The notes below the pieces were generated by a model. It was not told where the DNA came from. It was given only the letters and a program-made list of their open reading frames with translations, and made no database searches. From positions 1,922,001 to 1,986,000 of the forward strand of contig CP082962.1 in NCBI GenBank assembly GCA_021730285.1: a DNA stretch of 64,000 nt. Direction: 5' to 3'. Below, one piece after another: positions 51,098 through 58,651 of the stretch; positions within the stretch are counted from its first letter, which is position 1; the number at the start of each line of letters is the position of its first letter. Source of the DNA: Desulfovibrio sp. JY (GTDB lineage: Bacteria > Desulfobacterota > Desulfovibrionia > Desulfovibrionales > Desulfovibrionaceae). The position numbers were made by a program, and so were the translations under genes.

Positions 51098-52216
51098 TTA
51101 CTTCGCGACATCGCGGACGGTTTCGATGACGTAGTCGATCTGGTCGTCGGCGAGTTTCGGGTACAGCGGCAGGGTGATGGTCGAGAGGCCGATGCGGTAG
51201 GCTTCGGGGAAGTCTTCGGAGGCGTGGCCGAGGGTGTCGCGCAGGTGGGTGAGGGTGTGGATGGCCCGGTAGTTGACGGCCACGCCGATGCCGCGTCCTT
51301 TCAGTTCGTGGAGGATGGCGTCGCGGCGCTCGGGGTCGACCCACAGGGTGTAGAGATGGTGGGCCGAGGTGCCGGGGGCGCGGGGGCGCGTGATGCCCGG
51401 CGCGCCGGCGAATCCGGCGTCGTAGCGGTCGACGATGGCCTGCCTGCGCTGCCGCAGGCCGCGCAGGCGGTCGAGCTGGTCCACGAGCAGGGCGGCCCGG
51501 ATGTCGTCCAGGTTGTACTTCCAGCCTTCGGCCACCATGTCCCAGTGCTCGTATTTGCCGTGGTAGCGGCCCGAGGCGTTCTTGCTCATGCCGTGGTTGG
51601 CCAGCTGCCGGGCCAGGGCGGCCATGTCGGCGTCGTGGCAGGCGATGGCCCCGCCCTCGCCGCAGGTGAGGTTTTTCGTGGCGTAGAAGCTGTAGCACGA
51701 GGCGGCGGACAGTTCGCCCGGGCGCACGCCGTCGCGGGAGCATTCGATGGCGTGGGCGCAGTCCTCGACGATGAAGAGGTTGTGTTTTTTGGCGATGGCG
51801 GCGAGCGCCTTCATGTCGCACATGGCCCCGTAGAGGTGCACGGGCAGGATGCCCTTGGTGCGGGGCGTGATGGCGGCTTCGACCTTGGACGCGTCGAGGA
51901 GTCCGGTGTCGGGCTCCACGTCCACGTACACGGGCTTGGCTCCGCAGTGCATGATGACTGTGGAGGTGGCGATGAAGGTCATGGGCGTGGTGATGACCTC
52001 GTCGCCCGGGGCAAGGCCCAGGGCGAGCAGGGCCAGGTGCATGGCCCCGGAACACGATGACAGGGCCACCACGTGGGGGATGCCGGTGAAATCGGCGAAC
52101 TTGGCCTCGAACTTGGCTCCGACCGGGCCGGAGGTCAGGAAAACGGAGCGCAGGACGGCAAGGACATTGTCCATGTCCTTTTCCTCGAGGCTGTGACGGT
52201 AGAACTCAACCTGCAT
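51098..52216 (-). CDS. DegT/DnrJ/EryC1-family aminotransferase
   Basis: This PLP-dependent sugar aminotransferase acts in glycan or nucleotide-sugar synthesis. The protein is 372 residues. The PLP Lys is in SCYSFYATKNLTCGEGGAI; other hallmarks are SSCSGAMHLALLALGLAPGDEVITTPMTFIATS, IVEDCAHAIE and VNYRAIHTLTHLR. MQVEFYRHSLEEKD is the typical N-terminus. It overlaps the flippase gene by 11 nt, so the two are coupled. The sugar it aminates is not known. Confidence 0.93.
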   Translation of the reverse strand: MQVEFYRHSLEEKDMDNVLAVLRSVFLTSGPVGAKFEAKFADFTGIPHVVALSSCSGAMHLALLALGLAPGDEVITTPMTFIATSTVIMHCGAKPVYVDVEPDTGLLDASKVEAAITPRTKGILPVHLYGAMCDMKALAAIAKKHNLFIVEDCAHAIECSRDGVRPGELSAASCYSFYATKNLTCGEGGAIACHDADMAALARQLANHGMSKNASGRYHGKYEHWDMVAEGWKYNLDDIRAALLVDQLDRLRGLRQRRQAIVDRYDAGFAGAPGITRPRAPGTSAHHLYTLWVDPERRDAILHELKGRGIGVAVNYRAIHTLTHLRDTLGHASEDFPEAYRIGLSTITLPLYPKLADDQIDYVIETVRDVAK

Positions 52217-53465
52217 GGGGCATTACCTCGGGTTTGCGGGAACGCACGCGCACAAGCAGCCACACGAGCGACCCGACGAGCATGACGCTGATGCCGGAAA
52301 AAAGGAGCCAGGCCACGGTCATGGGCGTGTCGTGAAAGACCGTGACCAACCCCAGGAAAAGGCCGACTCCGGCCACTTGGAACCAGACAAAGCCGAATTC
52401 CGAGCGGGCCTGGAAGTAGACGAAAAGGATGTTGGCCACGGCGAGGAGGGCCATGGCGCTGCTGATGACGGTGAGAAGGGGGCCGGCGGCGGTGTAGCTG
52501 GCGCCGAAAAGGAGCTTCACCACGAATTTCGAGGCGATGAGGCAGAAAAGGGCGAACCCGCCGCCGAGAAGGGCGGTCAGGCCCATGGACGTCCACAGCG
52601 ACGACAGGTCGTTGCGGCCGGCTTCCTTGGCCGTGGCCGCTTCGGTGAAAAGCACGCTCATGAGCACCGAGGGCAGGTAAAAGGCGATGCGGCCGAGGAT
52701 GGCCGCCGTGGCGTAGAGGCCCGCGCCCTCGGCGTCGCAGTAGTGGCGCACCAGCACCAGGTCGAGGTTGCCGAGCACCATGACGATGACCGACGAGAGG
52801 AGCATGCCGACCGAATAGGTGCCGACTTCCTTGATGAGCCCCTTGGGCAGGGGGGAGGCCTTCAAGGGGAAGACGTCGCGCAAAAAGAGGCAGTTGACCG
52901 CGATGGCGACCACGATGCCGGTGAGGCTCGCAAGCAGCGCGCCGTTGATGCCCCCGGCGAGGAACATGACGAAAAGCAGCGCGCCAAGGAGGCGGAAAAG
53001 GGCGTTGGACGCGCCGGCGATGCCGTAGCCGGTGAAGCGCTGGAGCCCTTGGAGCATGCCCCAGGGCACGGGCAGGACAAACGATCCGGCCATGACCCCG
53101 AGCATAAGGAGAATCGGGGTGGCGGATTCGATGTGCAAAAAGGACTGGAGCAGCGGCAGGCACAGCGCGCCGATGCCGTAGGCTACGATGGCGAGCCCGG
53201 TGGCGTAGAGCGCGGCGCGGGAGAGCAGGGCCCGCACCAGCCCCATGTCCGTCAGCACGAACCGGGCTGTGAACCGGGCCATGACCAAGGGGACGATGGC
53301 CAGCGGCGCGGCAAAGATGACCATGGTGGAATTGAGCGCGTTGAACCCGCCGAAATCGGCCGGGCTCATGGACCGGCCGACCACGAGCTGGAAGAGGTAA
53401 TTGAAGAGGTTGCCCGAGTTGAGCAGGATGAGGATGACGAAATTCTGCTTGAGAAAGCGTTTCAC
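52206..53465 (-). CDS. Polysaccharide flippase-type membrane protein (Wzx-like)
   Basis: This is a 419-residue inner-membrane protein with 12 or so helices and the MATE/Wzx pattern (LLNSGNLFNYLFQLVVGRSMSPADFGGFNALNSTMVIF at the N-terminus). It probably flips a lipid-linked oligosaccharide across the membrane. GTG start at 53465 has AAGGA 10 nt upstream. It is 37 nt downstream of the 971-residue protein gene and overlaps the aminotransferase gene by 11 nt. Confidence 0.87.
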   Translation of the reverse strand: MKRFLKQNFVILILLNSGNLFNYLFQLVVGRSMSPADFGGFNALNSTMVIFAAPLAIVPLVMARFTARFVLTDMGLVRALLSRAALYATGLAIVAYGIGALCLPLLQSFLHIESATPILLMLGVMAGSFVLPVPWGMLQGLQRFTGYGIAGASNALFRLLGALLFVMFLAGGINGALLASLTGIVVAIAVNCLFLRDVFPLKASPLPKGLIKEVGTYSVGMLLSSVIVMVLGNLDLVLVRHYCDAEGAGLYATAAILGRIAFYLPSVLMSVLFTEAATAKEAGRNDLSSLWTSMGLTALLGGGFALFCLIASKFVVKLLFGASYTAAGPLLTVISSAMALLAVANILFVYFQARSEFGFVWFQVAGVGLFLGLVTVFHDTPMTVAWLLFSGISVMLVGSLVWLLVRVRSRKPEVMPHAG

Positions 53466-53502
53466 GCGGGCACGTCCTTAAAGGGGCGATGGATACGGAG
53501 GC

Positions 53503-56418
53503 TTATGGCGCGGGCGTTCGCGCGGAGTTCGCGTCTGTTTCGCGCCGGATTGGCGCAAGCTCCAGGTACAGCCCGGCCAGGAAACAGTAAAGTCCGGCCT
53601 GGACCGCGAATTCCGCCGGTCGGGCCAGCATGGCCAGACGCAGCACGGCGGCGAAGAGGAGCGACAGGGAAAATCCCAGGAAATACGGCCGACCCGGATC
53701 GGCTGCCAGCCATGTGCCAAGCGGCGCGGCGCGGCGGGACAACCGGGCGGTCACGGCCGGAGCGAGCACCCGCCATACCGGAACGAGGGCCATGGCCGCA
53801 AGGGGCACGATCAGGTGCGCGGCGGCCGCGTCCAGGGCCAGACGTATCATGAGAAGCGCTGCGCAGGTGCCAAGGCTCCAGAGCATTTCCCGGCGGGCGT
53901 CGCGGGGATCGGCCGGCGGTGTGGCCAGCCAGCGGGCGGGCTTTGCCGCCAGGGCGTGCAGGCGCGCCGGGCCGATAAGGCGCAGACCGAGCCAGATGGC
54001 GGCCAGGAGCGCCACGGCGGCCAGGGCGCGCGTCAGGGTGTTTTCATGGCCGGAGCCCGACCGGGCTTTGGGCGGGGCGGCAAAGCGGGTGACGTCGATG
54101 GGGGTCTTGGTCTCGAAGCACAGCCCGGCCACGTCGTACCAGGGATGGTTGAAAAAGCGGGCCGAGGCGTTTTGGGCGGGAAGGTCGGCCGGGCCGATGT
54201 CCAGCCAGTCGTCGGCGGCATGCAGGCGCGCGGCCGTTTTCTCGGACACGTTGCCGGGCGAAAGCCGCTTGCCGCCGAGGTCGAGGAGGGGACCGGCCGC
54301 GAAAATAGCGCGCCAGTCGGCCTGCGCCTGGCCGGAAAAGGCGGCCTGGGTCAGTTCCAGGCTGCCCGGGGCCTGCCCGTTCCGGCCCGAAACGGCGACA
54401 TCCACGGTACCGGGCAACACGGCGTTCGGCTTGTCGGCCAATCTGCCGGCCAGAATGCCGGAGCGGGTGTCGGGAATGGCTGGTTGTCCGCCGGCGATGG
54501 ACACGGCCACGGGATCGCCGGTCAGACTGTAGGCGGCGGTCAGCCAGGAAAGGCGGCCAAAGGGCGTCACCGGGGAAAAGTCCCCCGGGCCCGTTGCTTT
54601 GTCCGGCACGGCGGCGGTGGTCACGGGCCAGGGCAGGCGGGCGGCGTAGAGTCCTTGGTGGGGCTTTCCCGTGGGCACGGCGGTGAGCATGGCCCGGGTG
54701 AAGGGCAGGGCGAACTCGCGGCCGGTGAAGGTGAAGCGCAGGGTCGCGCCGGCAACGCTTGGCGGCAGGCCGTCAAGCCGGGTCGGCGTGCCCGGCCGCA
54801 GGGCGTAGGTCCTGGCCGGCTTGCCGTCGGGCGTTTGGAAGACGTCCAGGAACACGCCGGAAAGTCCGGGGGCGCGGCCGATGTCCAGGCGGAAGAAATA
54901 GGCCGTGTCCGCCGCCGGGGTGAAGGCGGCTGTGACCGGAACGGTCAGCCGGTCGGCCCGGCCCTCGACGGAAAGTCCCTGGCCGGTGCGGTAGAGCCGC
55001 ACGCCGCCTTGGGCGCTTAGCAGGCCGGGCGCGCCCGACACGAAGACCGGGGTTTCGGTCCGGGCGTCGCCAAAGGCGAAGCGCTGTTGCACGGGGGCGA
55101 AGGGCGCGGCAAGGCTCCACAGCGGGGTCACGGTCACGCCGCCGTCGGGGCGGTCGATGTCCGGGGCCGCGCCGAGGCTGGTGGCCAGCTCGTCGGCCGC
55201 AGCCAGAAAGGCCGGGGTGTCGCGGCGCGGCGAGACCAGGGCCAGGAAGGCGTCCTCCACCGACGCGCCGCCGGGAAGTTTCGGGGCCATGGGGACCAGG
55301 CGCACGGCGGCCGTGGCCGTTTCGGAAGCGCCCATGGCGGTTGCGGCCGGGGCGATGTTGACGAAGACGCGCCTGACCCCGGCAAAGGGTTCGCGCACCC
55401 GGGTCGGCAGCCGGCCGGGCAGGCCGTCTTTGGCCACGGCGGCCGCGTCGAGGCCGGAGGGCGTAAAGACCAGACGCTCCACCACCTTGTCGCGGCGCAC
55501 TTCGGCGGCGTCCTGGCGGAAGAACATCAGGCTGATTTCTTTGAGTTTCGCCGCCTTGATGCCGGCGTAATGCTCGCGCAGGTAGCGGCCGACATAGACC
55601 CGCAGCACGGTGCGGCCGTCGGGAAGCTCGAAGGTGCGCTTGGCCAGCCCGTACCAGTCGAGGACCGTGCGCGCCCGGGGATGGGCCGGGTCCAGCGCGG
55701 CCACCAGATTGACCTGGACCGGGACCGGGCGGCGCAGGATCAGGTCCACCGCGCCGATGCCGAGCAGGTCGCGGTCGAAGCGGCGCTGCAAAAAGGTGGA
55801 TGGCCCGTCCTCGGCCACGCGCCAGGCGTCGTCGAAGGGGAGATCGAGGACCCGGCGGATGAGATAGAGCGGCGTCTTGTCCGCCCACTCGGCTCGGGCC
55901 ACGGGCACGGAGGCGTCCGGCGCGGCGGCGGCTTCAAGGTAGGCCTGGCCCAGGCGCGAGACGCATTCCAGGGGATCGCTGACGAACGACCGGCCCTGCG
56001 GCGTGCGCACGGTCAGCGCGGCCAGGCTGGGGTTGTCCGGATCGGCGTCGCGCAGGGTCAGCCCCACTTCGTTGAATCGGCCGAAGGCCAGTTCTTTTTT
56101 GCCGTCCGGCGCGGTCAATGTCAGGTCGCGGATGCTTTCGGCCCCGCCCGGCGTGGCGGCCACGGCCAGGGGCGCGGTTTCGAGCACGCGGGAATACTTG
56201 ATTTTCTTGACGCCGATTTTGACCCGCACCGTGCCTTCGGTCGGTCCTGTGCCGCCGAAGATGTCGCCGGGCAGGCGCACCGGGGCGCGCTGGGGCCGGG
56301 GATCGAGGTCCAGGGCCGCCGCCGGGCCGGGAGAGGCGGCCAGGGCGGCCAGAATGACCCAGGTGAGGCAAGCGACCGCAAGGAGCCGGAGGGTGGCAGG
56401 CTTACGGCGCGGGGACAT
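53503..56418 (-). CDS. Large exported protein with C-terminal membrane helices, unknown function
   Basis: This is a 971-residue protein. Residues 1 to about 35 are a signal peptide (ATLRLLAVACLTWVILAALAASPGPAAA). The roughly 780-residue periplasmic part is beta-rich (ELAFGRFNEVGLTLRDADPDN, TLRFTFTGREFALPF). Four to five helices follow from residue about 815 (ALAAVALLAAIWLGLRLI, MLWSLGTCAALLMIRLAL, LIVPLAAMALVPVWRVLA, FLGFSLSLLFAAVLRLAML). GGGAGG precedes ATG 56418. It overlaps the DUF2079 gene by 17 nt and lies inside the glycan cluster, so a glycan-modifying or export role is likely but unproven. Confidence 0.82.
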   Translation of the reverse strand: MSPRRKPATLRLLAVACLTWVILAALAASPGPAAALDLDPRPQRAPVRLPGDIFGGTGPTEGTVRVKIGVKKIKYSRVLETAPLAVAATPGGAESIRDLTLTAPDGKKELAFGRFNEVGLTLRDADPDNPSLAALTVRTPQGRSFVSDPLECVSRLGQAYLEAAAAPDASVPVARAEWADKTPLYLIRRVLDLPFDDAWRVAEDGPSTFLQRRFDRDLLGIGAVDLILRRPVPVQVNLVAALDPAHPRARTVLDWYGLAKRTFELPDGRTVLRVYVGRYLREHYAGIKAAKLKEISLMFFRQDAAEVRRDKVVERLVFTPSGLDAAAVAKDGLPGRLPTRVREPFAGVRRVFVNIAPAATAMGASETATAAVRLVPMAPKLPGGASVEDAFLALVSPRRDTPAFLAAADELATSLGAAPDIDRPDGGVTVTPLWSLAAPFAPVQQRFAFGDARTETPVFVSGAPGLLSAQGGVRLYRTGQGLSVEGRADRLTVPVTAAFTPAADTAYFFRLDIGRAPGLSGVFLDVFQTPDGKPARTYALRPGTPTRLDGLPPSVAGATLRFTFTGREFALPFTRAMLTAVPTGKPHQGLYAARLPWPVTTAAVPDKATGPGDFSPVTPFGRLSWLTAAYSLTGDPVAVSIAGGQPAIPDTRSGILAGRLADKPNAVLPGTVDVAVSGRNGQAPGSLELTQAAFSGQAQADWRAIFAAGPLLDLGGKRLSPGNVSEKTAARLHAADDWLDIGPADLPAQNASARFFNHPWYDVAGLCFETKTPIDVTRFAAPPKARSGSGHENTLTRALAAVALLAAIWLGLRLIGPARLHALAAKPARWLATPPADPRDARREMLWSLGTCAALLMIRLALDAAAAHLIVPLAAMALVPVWRVLAPAVTARLSRRAAPLGTWLAADPGRPYFLGFSLSLLFAAVLRLAMLARPAEFAVQAGLYCFLAGLYLELAPIRRETDANSARTPAP

Positions 56419-58651
56419 TGTCGCCTCCCGTGGCCGGTGTCGGGGCCGGGGCCGGAATCTCGGTGGCGTCCCGGTGGCGTCTTGCGCGCCGGGGCTTTTT
56501 GGCCGGGGCCTCGGTCGGCGTGGTCGCGGCTTCCGGCGAAACGGCGCTTGTGGCATCGGGCGCGACGCCGCCGTTTTCGGTTGGCGTTGCCGGAGCCGGA
56601 GTCCCGGTCGCGTCCCGGTGCCGTCTTACGCGGCGAGGCTCCTTGACCGGTTGCGGCGTATCCGTGGCCGGTGTTTCCGGCGTGACCGTCGCGGCGGCGT
56701 CGGGTTGGGACGCGCTCGGGGTTTCCGCCGGCTTGGCCTTTTTGCGGGTATGCTGGGTCGGGAAGCGGTCGAGCACCTCCACTTCCACCTCGCCCGGGCT
56801 GGCCGGCATAACGGTCGCCGGAGCCGTGGGCGCGGCAGGCGTGCCCGGTGCCGCAGGTGTGCCCGGTGCCGCAGGCGCTGGGGGCGTGGCGGGCGGCGTT
56901 TGCCCGGTCGGGGCGGTCCCCGGGGCGATGGTCCCGGACGTGGCTGTCGGCGCTTGCGGCGGCGTGCCGGTGGTCGCGGTCGGCGTGGGCGCTCCGCCCG
57001 GTCCGGCCGGAGCCTCTCCTGCCGTTTGCGGCGTGGCTGTCGGAGGCGTCGGTGCCGCCTGGGCCGGGGCGGGCTTGGGCTGGTGCCGGCGCAGGATCAG
57101 GAAGCCGCCCTGGTCGTAGACGGTTTCCAGCTCCGCCTTGGCCCGGTCGACCAGCGCGGAAAATTCCCTGGCCACGTCCTTGTCCCGGCAGGCGCCGTTC
57201 TGGAATTCGCAGCCCTTGTCCAGCACGAACCACGGCCGGGTCAGGTCGAGCAGCACGTACTGCGCCTGCCAGGAACGCACGGGCAGGTCGGTTTTGCCGG
57301 TGCGCACGAATTTCCAGAAATCGCCCCAGCTGGCCTTGGACAGGTCGCGCACGGGATGGGGCGTGAAAACGCCCAGAGGAAAGCTGTTGTAATCCAGGCG
57401 TTCGGCCAGCGCGCCCCAGTTGAGCGTGTTTTGGGCCACCACCGGCAGATCCGGGTCGCGGGGCACGGCTTTGAGGATTTCGGCCAGGATGGCGGCGTCG
57501 CGGGCCGTGGGTTCGTAGGCCTCCATGGAGAAGGCGAAATTGTCCGTGGCCCAAAAAAGGCGCGACACGGGCGACGGGGCCAGAAGCACGTGCCCCACGG
57601 CCAGGGCCGCGAACAGCGCCAATCCGGACTGGTGCGCGCCGATGCCCGATTGCCGGGCCAGGATGCGCACCGGCCCGAGTACTTCGCAAAAGGCGAAGAA
57701 AAGCACCCCCGCCGCGCCGGCGGTGTAGTGGTTGGCCCATCCATAATAGTTGGGCTGGGTGGAGAGCAGGGCCAGGGCCAGGGCGGGCACGGCCGGCAAC
57801 AGGAGTTTGGGCCGGAAAAGCGGGAAAAAGAGCAGCGCCCCAAAAAGAAAGCCCAGGTATTTCCACTTGCCGGCCACGCCGAACATCTCGCCGAGCACCG
57901 TCAGGGGATGCATCAGGCACGTGGCGAGGGCCGTGCCCGGGCCGCCGCCGAGCCAGGCGTAGCCGCCGCTTGCGGCGCCGAGGCCCCCGTCGGCCGTGCA
58001 GTAGGGCACGATCCAGGCCGTGGCGACGTAGAAATAGAGCGCGCCGAGGAGCATGAGCCACCAGCCCGGCTTGCGCTCCCCGGCCACGAAGGCGAGGTAC
58101 ACGCCGCAAAAGATCGTGGTCAGGGCATACGGTTCCTTCACCAGACAGGGGAGCAGGCCGAGCACGAAGGCCAGACGTGGCCGGCCCGAAGTGGCGGCGA
58201 CCAGAAAGGCGAACAGGATCGGGATGAGCAGGTGGTCCAGGTGAAAATCAAACAGGGCGTTGGTCCAGACCGGGAAATACAGGGCATAGGCCAGGGCGGC
58301 CAGCATGCCGTAGCGTCGGGCGGCCAAAAGCGCCGGCAGGGCCAGGACCAGCCCCTGGACGGTCAAAAGCACCAGCGGCGCGGCCTGGTCGGGCACGAGC
58401 CGGTAAACCTGGGCATAGAGCGGCAAAAGCGGTTGGGCATGGCCCAGAAAGGCCCGCCACCATTCGCCGTAGCGGTGCAGGGAATAGAGGTTGGACAAAA
58501 AGACGCCCAGGTCGAACACCGTGGAGTGCAGGGCCAGGTATTTGAAGCAGGCCATGAGGGCCAGCACGGCGAACAGCCCGAGAAAAACCGCTCCGCCAAA
58601 GCCGCGGCTGACCGGGACCGGCAAAGTGGCGGGTGCATGCAGGTTAGACAT
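56402..58651 (-). CDS. DUF2079-type multi-pass membrane protein with a long disordered tail
   Basis: This is a 749-residue protein. Residues about 20 to 380 hold some ten membrane helices with the DUF2079 features (HSTVFDLGVFLSNLYSLHRYG, ALFDFHLDHLLIP), a GT-C-like fold. A soluble domain follows to about residue 515. The last 230 residues are a Pro/Ala/Thr-rich tail; near its end the motif RR(V/A)RRHRDAT(G/E)(T/I)PAPA occurs twice. AAGGG precedes ATG 58651. Start and stop overlap the neighbouring genes by 8 and 17 nt. DUF2079 proteins are probable glycosyltransferases; the substrate is unknown. Confidence 0.85.
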   Translation of the reverse strand: MSNLHAPATLPVPVSRGFGGAVFLGLFAVLALMACFKYLALHSTVFDLGVFLSNLYSLHRYGEWWRAFLGHAQPLLPLYAQVYRLVPDQAAPLVLLTVQGLVLALPALLAARRYGMLAALAYALYFPVWTNALFDFHLDHLLIPILFAFLVAATSGRPRLAFVLGLLPCLVKEPYALTTIFCGVYLAFVAGERKPGWWLMLLGALYFYVATAWIVPYCTADGGLGAASGGYAWLGGGPGTALATCLMHPLTVLGEMFGVAGKWKYLGFLFGALLFFPLFRPKLLLPAVPALALALLSTQPNYYGWANHYTAGAAGVLFFAFCEVLGPVRILARQSGIGAHQSGLALFAALAVGHVLLAPSPVSRLFWATDNFAFSMEAYEPTARDAAILAEILKAVPRDPDLPVVAQNTLNWGALAERLDYNSFPLGVFTPHPVRDLSKASWGDFWKFVRTGKTDLPVRSWQAQYVLLDLTRPWFVLDKGCEFQNGACRDKDVAREFSALVDRAKAELETVYDQGGFLILRRHQPKPAPAQAAPTPPTATPQTAGEAPAGPGGAPTPTATTGTPPQAPTATSGTIAPGTAPTGQTPPATPPAPAAPGTPAAPGTPAAPTAPATVMPASPGEVEVEVLDRFPTQHTRKKAKPAETPSASQPDAAATVTPETPATDTPQPVKEPRRVRRHRDATGTPAPATPTENGGVAPDATSAVSPEAATTPTEAPAKKPRRARRHRDATEIPAPAPTPATGGDNVPAP

